A stretch of DNA of 64,000 bases, taken from Granulosicoccus sp036478565. Its GTDB lineage: Bacteria > Pseudomonadota > Gammaproteobacteria > Granulosicoccales > Granulosicoccaceae. Below, piece by piece: positions 1-8,951 of the stretch. A program made the position numbers and the translations under genes. The DNA is taken from NCBI GenBank assembly GCA_965224525.1, contig OZ245050.1:2356001-2420000 (forward strand). The letters run 5' to 3'. The notes beneath the pieces are model-generated. The model was given only the letters and a program-made list of their open reading frames with translations, was not told where the DNA came from and made no database searches. The first letter of the stretch is position 1. Each line of letters opens with the position of its first letter.

Positions 1-1
1 A

Positions 2-1267
2 GCAAGCCTGGTGGTTGGCGCTGGCGTAGGTTTACCCTTACTGCCAGTAGCGGCCTTCTTGCTGGGATTCAGCATCTGGATGCTGCTACGCATGAACGCC
101 ATTCTCGACTGGCTGCAAAACGGTGCCAAGGTAGCAGCCGCGCCGCCGACCATTGGCATGAGCAATCGAATTGTCGAGTTAGTGCATCGAGAGAAAAAAT
201 ACAGCCGTAAACAAAAACACCGCTACCGCGATACCCTCGCGCAATTCAATAGCCTGGCTGATGAACTGCCCGACGCTACGGTCGTGCTGGATACCCAGCG
301 CCAGATTCGCTGGGCCAATCCGGCGGCCAAAACCATTCTGACAGTTCAACCCGGGCGCGACCGTGGCCAACGGATTGATAATCTCATCCGCGACCCTAAG
401 TTTCATGAGTTTCTGCAACATCCGGACGCCAGCGCGGAACTGGAAATAGCTGGCATCAACAACCCTGAGCGCACCATATCTATCCGCAATGTGCCATCCA
501 GCAAAAAAATGAGCATCCTGATAGCACGCGATGTGACGCAACGCGTCAAGGTACGGGAGATGCGACGTGCCTTTGTCGGCGATGTCTCCCACGAGTTGCG
601 CACGCCACTAACCGTCATCGAAGGCTATCTGGAACTGTTACGCGAAGATCATGAATTGTCTCCGGCGGTACAGGAGGCGCTCGACCACATGGCAGCTCAG
701 TCTGATCGTATGCGGCACATAGTCGAACACCTGTTGCAGTTGTCCAAACTTGAGGGTAACCCTTTGGGTGAGCAGGAAGGCGATGCTATTGCGGTTGCAT
801 TGCTGCTGCAAAGTCAAATTGATGCGCAGCGTAAAAGCTACCCTAAACACGACTTCAGACTGGATGTCGACAATGCACTTTCGCTGCTGGGCACCGAAGG
901 CGAGATTTACAGTGCTTGTCAGAACCTGATCGTAAACGCTGCAAAATACTCAGACACAGGCAGCCTTATTGAAGTTAGCTGGCGACTAAACAAAAAGGGC
1001 CAGCCATTGTTCAGGGTTACTGACAACGGCCCGGGTATCGAAGCGCGTCACATACCCCGCCTCAGCGAACGCTTTTACCGCGTTGACAAGGGACGCTCTC
1101 GTGACAACGGTGGCACAGGTCTTGGGTTGGCTATCGTCAAACACGTCGCTCAGCGCCACGGCGGACAGCTGTTGATCGAAAGTACACCCGGTGAGGGCTC
1201 CACATTCCGCATTGAATTCCCGGCCAATCGTGCCTTGCCTGCAAGCGGCACTACAATAACTGGTTGA
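2..1267 (+). CDS. phoR: PhoR phosphate-regulon sensor histidine kinase (5' end outside window)
   Basis: Membrane sensor kinase that phosphorylates PhoB when phosphate is scarce. The reading frame is open to the window edge, so the true start probably lies upstream; a GTG at 11 is the first possible start inside. Counting from it, there is a hydrophobic segment at about residues 5-27, a PAS domain at about 80-175 (SLADELPDATVVLD), a HisKA domain with the phospho-acceptor His near 194 (DVSHELRTPL), and a HATPase domain with N box (NLIVNAAKYS), G1 (DNGPGI) and G2 (GTGLGLAIVKH) motifs. E. coli PhoR is 431 residues, so little is missing. It sits directly before a Pho box and pstS, the expected arrangement. 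Confidence in family is high. Confidence 0.93.
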   Translation, partial: ASLVVGAGVGLPLLPVAAFLLGFSIWMLLRMNAILDWLQNGAKVAAAPPTIGMSNRIVELVHREKKYSRKQKHRYRDTLAQFNSLADELPDATVVLDTQRQIRWANPAAKTILTVQPGRDRGQRIDNLIRDPKFHEFLQHPDASAELEIAGINNPERTISIRNVPSSKKMSILIARDVTQRVKVREMRRAFVGDVSHELRTPLTVIEGYLELLREDHELSPAVQEALDHMAAQSDRMRHIVEHLLQLSKLEGNPLGEQEGDAIAVALLLQSQIDAQRKSYPKHDFRLDVDNALSLLGTEGEIYSACQNLIVNAAKYSDTGSLIEVSWRLNKKGQPLFRVTDNGPGIEARHIPRLSERFYRVDKGRSRDNGGTGLGLAIVKHVAQRHGGQLLIESTPGEGSTFRIEFPANRALPASGTTITG

Positions 1268-1306
1268 TAACCCCGTTTCTCACCAGTTTGTGGCGTATTT
1301 CTCTCT

Positions 1307-1328
1307 CTGTCATGGTGCTGTCATATTC
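1307..1328 (+). promoter_or_regulatory. Pho box (PhoB binding site) upstream of pstS
   Basis: Two 11-bp direct repeats lie head to tail: CTGTCATGGTG (1307-1317) and CTGTCATATTC (1318-1328). Both begin with the CTGTCAT heptamer of the known PhoB consensus, with 4-bp spacers. A possible -10 (GATACT, 1335-1340) follows, with no clear -35, as expected for a PhoB-activated promoter. The pstS start is 45 bp downstream of the box. This predicts phosphate-starvation induction of pstS and the genes behind it. Confidence 0.88.
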
Positions 1329-1372
1329 CCCACCGATACTGCATCCTGACCATCCGAATTTGCGAGGTTTGC

Positions 1373-2410
1373 ATGAAAAAGTCAATTTTGTTGATCAGCA
1401 CTGCACTGGTGACGGCCGCCATTGCCGGTCCCGCTGCTGCACGTGACAGCATTAGCATCGTAGGTTCCTCTACTGTTTACCCCTTTGCAACGGTTGTGGC
1501 GGAACGATTCGGCAAAACTACAGACTTTGCAACACCTAAAATAGAGGCTACAGGCTCCGGTGGCGGCATGAAGCTCTTCTGTAACGGCATCGGTGTCAAT
1601 ACACCGGATATCGCCAATTCATCGCGCCGCATCAAGGCGAGTGAATTCCAGAAGTGTCAGGACAACGGTGTGACGGAAATTATCGAAGTACTGATCGGCT
1701 ATGACGGCATTGCGATTGCCAATTCAACCGCGGCAGATCAGTTTGCCATGACAACCAAAGACCTTTACCTGGCGCTGGCCAACAAGGTTCCGAATCCCAA
1801 TGGTTCGAACACTTTAGTGGTAAACCCCTACATGACCTGGGCAGACGTCAATCCAGGTTTGCCAGCGAAAAAAATTGAAGTACTCGGCCCACCGCCAACT
1901 TCTGGTACTCGAGATGCCTTCGCGGAACTTGCAATGGAATCTGGTTGTAACGAATTCGCCTTCATCAAGGATATGGACAAGAATGCTCATAAGGCAACTT
2001 GCCACACCATGCGCGAAGACGGTGCCTATATAGAAACTGGCGAGAATGACAATCTGATTGTACAAAAACTGGTGGCGAATCCCGATGCGCTGGGTATATT
2101 CGGATTCAGTTTCCTGGATCAGAACTCTGACATGGTGCAAAGCTCACTGATTAACGGCAGTGAGGCAACATTCGACGCCATTGCCGATGGTGAGTACAGT
2201 ATCTCCCGACCACTGTACTTCTACGTTAAGGCGCAGCATATCGGTACTGTTCCAGGCATCGAGGAGTACCTGCAGGCATTCACCAGCGAAGCTGCCTGGG
2301 GAGAAGATGGCTATCTGGCTGATAAAGGCATGATCCCGTTGGATGAAGACAAACGTGCAGTCGTAAAACAAACAGTCAACGGCATGGAAAAACTGGTTTT
2401 TGACGACTAG
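1373..2410 (+). CDS. pstS: PstS periplasmic phosphate-binding protein
   Basis: High-affinity phosphate-binding component of the Pst ABC importer, 345 residues. The N-terminus is a Sec signal peptide (MKKSILLISTALVTAAIAG, cleavage probably after PAAA). Phosphate-contacting motifs of the family are present: GSSTVYPF near residue 31, TGSGGGMKLFC near 60, a SSRRIK segment near 82 and TSGTRD near 176. The ATG has a GAGG ribosome site at 1364-1367, five bases upstream. It is preceded by a Pho box and followed 11 bp later by pstC, so it is probably the first gene of pstSCAB-phoU. Confidence 0.95.
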   Translation: MKKSILLISTALVTAAIAGPAAARDSISIVGSSTVYPFATVVAERFGKTTDFATPKIEATGSGGGMKLFCNGIGVNTPDIANSSRRIKASEFQKCQDNGVTEIIEVLIGYDGIAIANSTAADQFAMTTKDLYLALANKVPNPNGSNTLVVNPYMTWADVNPGLPAKKIEVLGPPPTSGTRDAFAELAMESGCNEFAFIKDMDKNAHKATCHTMREDGAYIETGENDNLIVQKLVANPDALGIFGFSFLDQNSDMVQSSLINGSEATFDAIADGEYSISRPLYFYVKAQHIGTVPGIEEYLQAFTSEAAWGEDGYLADKGMIPLDEDKRAVVKQTVNGMEKLVFDD

Positions 2411-2421
2411 AGTTACTGACC

Positions 2422-3810
2422 ATGAACGTATCAACGCTCATTTTCATAACGCTTGGACTCGGTGCGCTGTTTTTTTTAACCGGCCGCGCCAGGGCTTACC
2501 GGGTTGCCGCGCAACATGGTGGCCTGCGCGTCATGCATTCCCTACCCAGTCACTACGGAATGATGGTTGCGCTGTGGTGTGCGCTACCAGCGCTGGCACT
2601 GATTATTGGTTGGAAGCTGGTGGAGCCAGGCTTGATTACAGCTGCGCTGGACGACGCCATTCCTGCAGACATTCGTGATGCCGGCGTCAAAAACGTCGAG
2701 CTATACCGTAATAACATAGACAATCTGGTCAGCAAGGGTCAGTTTGACAAAATTTCCGATCCGGTAAAACTTTCGGTCGTTAAACGCCTTGCAGCACTGC
2801 AGAACATCAGTCGTATTGCACTGTTTGTATTGACCATCTCGCTTGCCGTAGCCGGTGCATCATTGGCGCTCAGAAAGATTAAACCAGACACGCGTGCACG
2901 CGCCATTGTCGAACGCATTGTGCAATGGTTTCTGATTGCGTGTGCATCTATTGCCATCCTCACAACGCTGGGCATTGTCTTGTCGGTGTTGTTTGAAGCA
3001 ATTCGGTTCTTTCAGCAAGTCAGTATTCTGGAATTCATTACCGGCACCAAATGGAGCCCGCAAACTGCTATTCGTGCAGATCAGGTCGGCTCATCCGGCG
3101 CCTTTGGTGCGGTACCTTTGTTCCTCGGCACTATGCTGATATCGGCAATCGCCATGGTGGTAGCGGTGCCATTCGGTTTATTTTCTGCTATCTATCTGGC
3201 CGAATATGCGAGCCGTCGGGTGCGCTCCATTGTCAAACCGCTGCTAGAAATACTTGCCGGAATACCAACTGTCGTATACGGCTTTTTTGCCGCCTTGACT
3301 GTTGCTCCCGCCCTACGCGCCCTGGGCGCTGATCTGGGTTTGAGTGTTTCTTCAGAAAGCGCACTGGCTGCGGGTGCGGTCATGGGCATCATGATTATTC
3401 CCTTTGTCTCTTCGTTATCTGACGATGTCATCACTGCTGTACCCCAGTCTATGCGAGATGGCTCCTACGGACTGGGTGCAACGCAATCCGAAACCATTCG
3501 TAAAGTGGTTATTCCCGCAGCTTTGCCAGGCATTGTCGGTGGTGTGTTGCTGGCTGTATCACGCGCGGTTGGCGAGACGATGATTGTTGTCATGGCGGCA
3601 GGTCTTGCGGCCAGAATGACCGCCAACCCACTGGAGGCCGTCACCACCGTTACCGTACAGATGGTCACGCTGCTGACAGGCGATCAGGAGTTTGACAGCG
3701 CAAAAACTCTTGCTGCCTTCGCTCTGGGATTGATGCTGTTTATTGTAACCCTGTGCCTGAATGTGGTGGCATTGCTAGTGGTTCGCCGATTCCGGGAGCA
3801 ATATGATTAA
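2422..3810 (+). CDS. pstC: PstC phosphate ABC transporter permease
   Basis: Inner-membrane permease of the phosphate importer, pairing with PstA. At 462 residues it is longer than E. coli PstC (319). The extra N-terminal part holds membrane segments (about 1-20, 46-66, 132-150) and a hydrophilic loop before the standard permease core at about 225-460. The EAA-type loop is visible near GLGATQSETIRKVVIPAALP, followed by GIVGGVLLAVSRAVGETM. Long PstC forms are common in marine and pseudomonad-type proteobacteria. It ends 8 bp inside pstA, which suggests translational coupling. Confidence 0.93.
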   Translation: MNVSTLIFITLGLGALFFLTGRARAYRVAAQHGGLRVMHSLPSHYGMMVALWCALPALALIIGWKLVEPGLITAALDDAIPADIRDAGVKNVELYRNNIDNLVSKGQFDKISDPVKLSVVKRLAALQNISRIALFVLTISLAVAGASLALRKIKPDTRARAIVERIVQWFLIACASIAILTTLGIVLSVLFEAIRFFQQVSILEFITGTKWSPQTAIRADQVGSSGAFGAVPLFLGTMLISAIAMVVAVPFGLFSAIYLAEYASRRVRSIVKPLLEILAGIPTVVYGFFAALTVAPALRALGADLGLSVSSESALAAGAVMGIMIIPFVSSLSDDVITAVPQSMRDGSYGLGATQSETIRKVVIPAALPGIVGGVLLAVSRAVGETMIVVMAAGLAARMTANPLEAVTTVTVQMVTLLTGDQEFDSAKTLAAFALGLMLFIVTLCLNVVALLVVRRFREQYD

Positions 3811-5170
3811 GCCGCAACCCAAAATGAATAAAAACGACAACAGGCTGCCGATTGATAGCAAAAGCACAGCTGTCGACAAGCAAAAAAAACCTTCGGCAAC
3901 AACGCAGAAGGTACGCGCCACGCTAAAGCGGCGTTATGCTGCCGAGAAACGCTTCCGCCTCTATGGCGTCATTGCCATTGCGGCCAGCCTGTTATTTCTG
4001 GCATTTTTAATGATCAGCATCTTTAGCAAAGGTCTGCCAGCGTTTTCACAAACCTTCGTCAAGCTTGAAGTGGCTCTGACAACCGAGACCCTCGGTATAG
4101 AAGAAGGTGCATCGGCAAAAGTGTTGAGACAAGCCAACTATGGCGGCGCTATAAAACAATCGCTACGCATTCGCTTTCCGGATGTCAGCAAACGACGTGA
4201 TAAAAAAGCACTATACAAACTGATCAGCACCGGTGCCGAATATCAATTACAGCGCCAGGTGGTGGACAACCCAGAGACAATTGGTGAAACCATCAGTGTC
4301 TGGGTGCCGGCAGATGATGAACTCGGCGCATTGATCAAATCCGGCGCCGATCTGCACAAACCAGACAGCCTCGTCACACGAATGAATGATCAACAGATCG
4401 GCTGGGCCAGTGAACTCAAGGAAGCCGGAGAACTCAAGGTCAAATTCAATACGACTTTTTTCACCAACGGTGATTCTCGCGAACCCGAGCTTGCCGGCAT
4501 ACGCGCCGCGTTGACAGGTTCCGCCTTTACTCTGCTAATCACCTTTCTGTTGTCCTTCCCGGTTGCCGTCTCTACTGCCATTTATCTTGAAGAATTTGCG
4601 CCGCAAAACCGCTGGACCGATCTGGTGGAAGTTAATATCAACAACCTGGCAGCGGTGCCTTCCATTGTGTTTGGTTTGCTCGGCCTGGCAGTCTTTATCA
4701 ACTTCTTCCATATGCCTCGTTCGGCTCCGGTTGTTGGCGGCATTGTTCTGAGTTTGATGACGCTGCCAACCATCATCATTTCAAGCCGTGCTGCATTGAA
4801 ATCCGTTCCGCCATCCATACGTGAGGCTGCCCGCGGCATAGGTGCTTCGCCACTGCAAGTTGTGTTTCACCATGTATTGCCACTGGCTATGCCCGGCATT
4901 CTGACCGGCACAATCATCGGTTTGGCCCAGGCGCTTGGTGAAACAGCGCCGTTATTAATGATTGGAATGGTGGCATTTATCGTCGATATTCCAACAAAAA
5001 TCACTGATGCCGCTACGGTGTTACCCGTGCAGGTATTTCTATGGGCAGATAGCCCGGAGCGCGCCTTTGTCGAAAAAACCTCCGCTGCCATCATGGTTCT
5101 GCTGGTGTTTCTGGTGCTAATGAACGCGCTCGCCGTGCTGCTCCGACGCCGATTCGAGCGACGCTGGTAG
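3803..5170 (+). CDS. pstA: PstA phosphate ABC transporter permease
   Basis: Second permease of the Pst importer, 455 residues; E. coli PstA is about 296. The first 60 or so residues are hydrophilic and Lys-rich. A membrane segment follows at about 48-75 (LYGVIAIAASLLFLAFLMIS), then a periplasmic domain of the DUF3333 type found in long PstA proteins, and the permease core at about 235-452. The EAA loop lies around residues 335-365 (REAARGIGASPLQVVFHHVL). The ATG at 3803 overlaps the pstC end. A later ATG at 3824 is possible. Confidence 0.92.
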   Translation: MIKPQPKMNKNDNRLPIDSKSTAVDKQKKPSATTQKVRATLKRRYAAEKRFRLYGVIAIAASLLFLAFLMISIFSKGLPAFSQTFVKLEVALTTETLGIEEGASAKVLRQANYGGAIKQSLRIRFPDVSKRRDKKALYKLISTGAEYQLQRQVVDNPETIGETISVWVPADDELGALIKSGADLHKPDSLVTRMNDQQIGWASELKEAGELKVKFNTTFFTNGDSREPELAGIRAALTGSAFTLLITFLLSFPVAVSTAIYLEEFAPQNRWTDLVEVNINNLAAVPSIVFGLLGLAVFINFFHMPRSAPVVGGIVLSLMTLPTIIISSRAALKSVPPSIREAARGIGASPLQVVFHHVLPLAMPGILTGTIIGLAQALGETAPLLMIGMVAFIVDIPTKITDAATVLPVQVFLWADSPERAFVEKTSAAIMVLLVFLVLMNALAVLLRRRFERRW

Positions 5171-5201
5171 GTGTTTCACTCTAGTATTTTTAACTTTTCG
5201 C

Positions 5202-5230
5202 CATAACACATCCATACACAGCACTATAAT
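5202..5230 (+). promoter_or_regulatory. Possible promoter between pstA and pstB
   Basis: A perfect TATAAT (5225-5230) lies 28 bp before the pstB start in an 87-bp gap that is otherwise unusual for a pst operon. The -35 candidate at 17-bp spacing (CATAAC, 5202-5207) is poor. It may give pstB-phoU expression independent of the Pho box. This rests on the -10 match alone. Confidence 0.35.
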
Positions 5231-5257
5231 CAGGGATACCCCCGGAAGGATTTGCCA

Positions 5258-6082
5258 GTGGTCAATAGCTCTGCACAAGACGCATTCGACGCCATTACCG
5301 GGACTGTCGGTGATACCCATGTCAGTAATCCAAAAATGCAAACCAGCAACGTCGATGTGTTCTACGCCGAAAAGCAGGCTATTTACGACGTCAATCTGGA
5401 TATTGGCAATAACGAAGTGGTGGCCATGATCGGACCATCCGGCTGTGGTAAGTCAACTTTTCTGCGCTGTCTGAACCGCATGAACGACACCATTCCATCC
5501 TGCCGTGTCAGTGGCACAATGACACTCGATGGAGAGGATCTCTATGGTGCTGACCTGGATCCTGTCTTACTGCGCGCCCGCGTGGGCATGGTATTCCAGA
5601 AGCCCAACCCGTTCGCCAAGAGCATCTACGACAACGTAGCCTACGGGCCACGCATACATGGCCTGGCCACCAATCGTGCCGAACTCGATGATATTGTGAC
5701 TGAAAGTCTAAAAAAAGCTGGCTTGTTCGATGAAGTCAAAGATCGACTGGATGCCCCCGGCACCAGCCTTTCCGGTGGCCAGCAACAACGACTCTGCATC
5801 GCTCGCACTATCGCTGTAAACCCCGAAGTCATCCTAATGGATGAGCCCTGTTCGGCGCTGGACCCGATAGCAACCGCACATATCGAAGAGCTGATAGATG
5901 AGCTTCGGCAAAACTATGCCATTGCCATCGTTACGCACTCGATGCAACAAGCGGCACGTGTCTCGCAACGAACGGCATACTTTCACCTGGGCAAGCTCGT
6001 GGAAGTTGGTGACACAAGTACTGTGTTTACCAATCCACAACACGAGCTGACCGAGAACTACATCACCGGGCGTTTTGGGTAA
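5258..6082 (+). CDS. pstB: PstB phosphate importer ATPase
   Basis: Cytoplasmic ATPase driving the PstCA permease, 274 residues from the GTG at 5258. That start is chosen because GGAAGGA (5243-5249) lies 8 bp upstream; an earlier TTG at 5252 is too close to it. Walker A is GPSGCGKST, the ABC signature is LSGGQQQRL, and Walker B runs into the D-loop as LMDEPCSALDP. The H-loop is in IVTHSMQQAARVS. The body is as well conserved as E. coli PstB (257 residues); the extra residues are an N-terminal extension. Confidence 0.95.
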   Translation: MVNSSAQDAFDAITGTVGDTHVSNPKMQTSNVDVFYAEKQAIYDVNLDIGNNEVVAMIGPSGCGKSTFLRCLNRMNDTIPSCRVSGTMTLDGEDLYGADLDPVLLRARVGMVFQKPNPFAKSIYDNVAYGPRIHGLATNRAELDDIVTESLKKAGLFDEVKDRLDAPGTSLSGGQQQRLCIARTIAVNPEVILMDEPCSALDPIATAHIEELIDELRQNYAIAIVTHSMQQAARVSQRTAYFHLGKLVEVGDTSTVFTNPQHELTENYITGRFG

Positions 6083-6164
6083 ACTTCAACAATTATGTGC
6101 AACAAATTCATATACCCGAAACATTGCCATACGCACCGACAACCTGAATCCCGAGAACACGGCC

Positions 6165-6875
6165 ATGAGTGATCTACACCTCAACCAACACTACTCGCAG
6201 CAGTACAACCTCGAACTTGAGGAGATCCGCAACAAAGTTCTCAGCATGGGCGGCCTGGTTGAACAACAGGTGGACAAGGGCTTGACCGCACTTCTGGAAT
6301 CGGATGCTGACCTCGGTGAATTGGTTGCCAACAGTGACTTTGAAGTCAATGCCATGGAAGTCAACATCGACGAAGAGTGTTTGCAAGTACTTGCCAGACG
6401 TCAGCCAGCGGCCAGTGATTTGCGCCTGGTGGTAGCCGTCATCAAAGTCATTACCGATCTCGAACGCATTGGCGATGAAGCTGAAAAGCTGGGGCGCTTT
6501 TCAGTGGAGCTTGCCAACTCTGAAGAATTGCCAAGTTTTCGCAAGGAGCTGCGCCACCTGGGTGAACTGGTGAAATCCATGCTGCGCGATGCGCTGGATG
6601 CATTTGCCCGCCTGGATGTCGAAAAAGCCATCAGAACTGCCGGGCGAGATGATGACGTTAACGCAGAATACGAAACACTGGAGAGGCTACTGGCAACGTA
6701 CCTTGTCGAGGACCCACGTCAGGTGAGCAAGCTTTTCAAAATAACCTGGTGTGCAAGAGCGCTGGAGCGAATCGGTGATCACTCAGTCAACATTTGCGAA
6801 TATGTGGTGTATCTGGTCAAGGGCAAGGACGTTCGCCATACCAGTTTTGAGAAGATACGGTCCGAATTTACGTGA
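6165..6875 (+). CDS. phoU: PhoU phosphate signalling protein
   Basis: Peripheral negative regulator that links Pst transporter state to PhoR. From the ATG at 6165 it is 236 residues, matching E. coli PhoU (241). The frame is open upstream to a TTG at 6075 overlapping pstB, but those 30 residues do not look like PhoU. Two homologous three-helix repeats are visible, each with a metal-binding-type E/D signature: LERIGDEAEKLGRFS in the first and LERIGDHSVNICEYVVY in the second. It ends the pst operon; the next gene converges from the other strand. Confidence 0.94.
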   Translation: MSDLHLNQHYSQQYNLELEEIRNKVLSMGGLVEQQVDKGLTALLESDADLGELVANSDFEVNAMEVNIDEECLQVLARRQPAASDLRLVVAVIKVITDLERIGDEAEKLGRFSVELANSEELPSFRKELRHLGELVKSMLRDALDAFARLDVEKAIRTAGRDDDVNAEYETLERLLATYLVEDPRQVSKLFKITWCARALERIGDHSVNICEYVVYLVKGKDVRHTSFEKIRSEFT

Positions 6876-6916
6876 TCGTGCCGGCCTTGCAAACCAACAG
6901 CAAGAAAGGCGGTAAT

Positions 6917-7597
6917 TCAATCAATTAGCGCGGGTGCTCGAGCCGCCAGGGCAGCGTCAAGAAAACGCACGCTTAGCTGCCTTGCCTGCTGGCTCTGCAA
7001 CATGTCATCGTTCTCTGGCGCAGATTCGGATTCCACTGTTGTCAGTGGACCGCTGAACAACGTTAGTTCATCGTCACCCTGGAACCACCGGACCGCCAAA
7101 TAGCCATCACTATCTGCAGGCTGGTTTGTGCCGGGGGTATCCCCGTGGCCACCCCGAATATCATTCGAGGTCTTTCCAAACTGATCAGACAGGTGGGATT
7201 CTATAATATTGACTGCATTTTCAGCGGCAATACCGCTGGCAAGTATTTCGATATCCAACCGCACCAGCATCCCGTCCACAAATCGATAACTAATGGTCTC
7301 AATGGGCAAATTTTCAAAGCTCATACTGCCGCTTACCGGTTTGAATGTACAAGTCTCCTGCATAAACGCTTTGCGAGAGCCTTTTATTGCCATGCGGCTG
7401 GACATGCACAAAGGAGGCACGGTAATTTGGTTTTTAGCATTGGCCATGACCGTTTCGCGGCTGTCTCCAAGCCGTTGGTGATTCAGCCCCATACGTCCAT
7501 CGGCATCCGCCAGCATCAACGTTGATCCCGAGATACTCACACAGGCACCGAATAGGCAAACCATTCCAAGCATAAACACAACACGAATAGAATTCAC
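6917..7597 (-). CDS. Predicted lipoprotein of unknown function, protease partner
   Basis: A 226-residue protein with a lipobox (LFGAC; Cys near residue 19), so it is probably a lipid-anchored envelope protein. I do not recognise the mature domain. It has Cys residues near 75 and 93 in the mature part that could pair. The gene begins about 10 bp after the stop of the trypsin-like protease gene, so the two are probably co-transcribed. The start is uncertain: the GTG at 7597 overlaps the last base of its only ribosome site (AAGGAG, 7602-7597), while an in-frame ATT at 7588 sits 8 bp after that site and would give a compact lipoprotein signal (MRVVFMLGMVCLFGAC). Confidence 0.7.
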   Translation of the reverse strand: MNSIRVVFMLGMVCLFGACVSISGSTLMLADADGRMGLNHQRLGDSRETVMANAKNQITVPPLCMSSRMAIKGSRKAFMQETCTFKPVSGSMSFENLPIETISYRFVDGMLVRLDIEILASGIAAENAVNIIESHLSDQFGKTSNDIRGGHGDTPGTNQPADSDGYLAVRWFQGDDELTLFSGPLTTVESESAPENDDMLQSQQARQLSVRFLDAALAARAPALID

Positions 7598-7606
7598 TCC
7601 TTGATA

Positions 7607-8728
7607 TTATCGGGCCAGTCGTCTGCCCAGCAATATGCTCAGGAGTAGACCTGCGAGACCCAAGCCTGCACCCGAACCTGAACGCGATGTACCTTGGTCA
7701 ATCGTAGCAGGCCCCCTGGGCTGACCATTGGTACCAGTATCGTCACCGGTGTTGGCACTACCGGAATCGACTGCATCAATGAACTCAGACACCCATGTCT
7801 GGTATTTTGCAACATTGGTATAGATGCCATAATAATTCGATTCGGCACAACCTTTGCCGTAGCTGACGACACCTGCCTGCTGAGTACGACCGTTCTCATT
7901 GACCAGCAGCGGCCCGCCACTATCACCAACACAGGTATCTACACCGCCATCAACATAACCGGCGCACAGCTGACGATCTATAATCAATCCATTGTACGAC
8001 TCAGGAGCATTACATTGCGCCCTTGATACCAGCGGTACGATGGCTTGATGCAGCTTGTCCGGGTATGTTGCAGACTGCCCTCCAGCACCGTACTCGGTAG
8101 CGCCCCAACCAATAATTGTGGCGAACTGGCCAGACCTGACTTCAATATCTTCGGTAAACAACTCGACGACGGGTTCATCGATCGCTGTAGCAAGTTCCAG
8201 CAAAGCAATGTCATCGTAGGCTGCAATGGATTGCTGCTCATACAAGGAGTGCAGAATAATATTGGTTACCACAACTTCTACGACAGCCTGGCCTCTTCGC
8301 AAGTCCGTAACGCCTGCTACAACGCGCATGCTCGAGGGTTCAAGCAGATTATCCCTAATGTCAAACATGCAATGGGCCGCAGTCAATACCCATCGAGGAG
8401 CAATCAGCGTGCCGCCGCAAAACTGCCGATCGGCCTGCGCACGACCAAAAACTGACTGGCTAACCAGAGCAACCATGAAAGGCCAGTCGTCCGGCTCAGA
8501 TAGCTCTCCTCCAATGACGCTCACCACATCATCCGTATTAAACACGGTATCCGGTAAATCTGCGCCCTGTGCTGACTGAAACGGCATCAACAAGCCAGCA
8601 ACAGCTAGTAGCCCTAGCACCAACGTACATGACGCAGTCGACATACATTCAAATGCCCGACACCGCTTCTGCTGCGCAATAGGTTCACGATGATCATTTA
8701 TATGAAACATGAGCTGAACGATTGTCAT
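7607..8728 (-). CDS. Secreted trypsin-like (S1) serine protease with C-terminal sorting-type tail
   Basis: Extracytoplasmic chymotrypsin-fold protease. The S1 domain spans roughly residues 68-315 with the full triad: His in LTAAHC, Asp in YDDIALLEL, Ser in GDSGGPL. It opens with VIGG, the usual zymogen activation site. The C-terminus has a Gly/Ser-rich stretch, a hydrophobic segment (LGLAGLLLSILLG) and RR, like GlyGly-CTERM sorting signals processed by rhombosortase. The start is uncertain: the ATG at 8728 has GGAG 10 bp upstream but gives a long n-region; the ATG at 8644 (MSTASCTLVLGLLAVAG) gives a normal signal peptide without a clear ribosome site. A lipoprotein gene follows closely. Confidence 0.88.
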   Translation of the reverse strand: MTIVQLMFHINDHREPIAQQKRCRAFECMSTASCTLVLGLLAVAGLLMPFQSAQGADLPDTVFNTDDVVSVIGGELSEPDDWPFMVALVSQSVFGRAQADRQFCGGTLIAPRWVLTAAHCMFDIRDNLLEPSSMRVVAGVTDLRRGQAVVEVVVTNIILHSLYEQQSIAAYDDIALLELATAIDEPVVELFTEDIEVRSGQFATIIGWGATEYGAGGQSATYPDKLHQAIVPLVSRAQCNAPESYNGLIIDRQLCAGYVDGGVDTCVGDSGGPLLVNENGRTQQAGVVSYGKGCAESNYYGIYTNVAKYQTWVSEFIDAVDSGSANTGDDTGTNGQPRGPATIDQGTSRSGSGAGLGLAGLLLSILLGRRLAR

Positions 8729-8951
8729 CAATACGACACTCCGTTGTCGGCTGCCTCAACCGCAATCCGTAGGTTGCCACATCATGCAGTGTTGTGTGTG
8801 AGGACTGTAACCGAATTGCGGCCCGGTAATTGCGAAGTCTGTCGCTGATAGGCAAACATCGGCCTGTCAATTACATGACACTGAGTTGATCGTGCTTCCG
8901 AATGGCCAACACAGCTTGGCGAACTCGATTCAGCTCAGAAATGCCCTTTCC

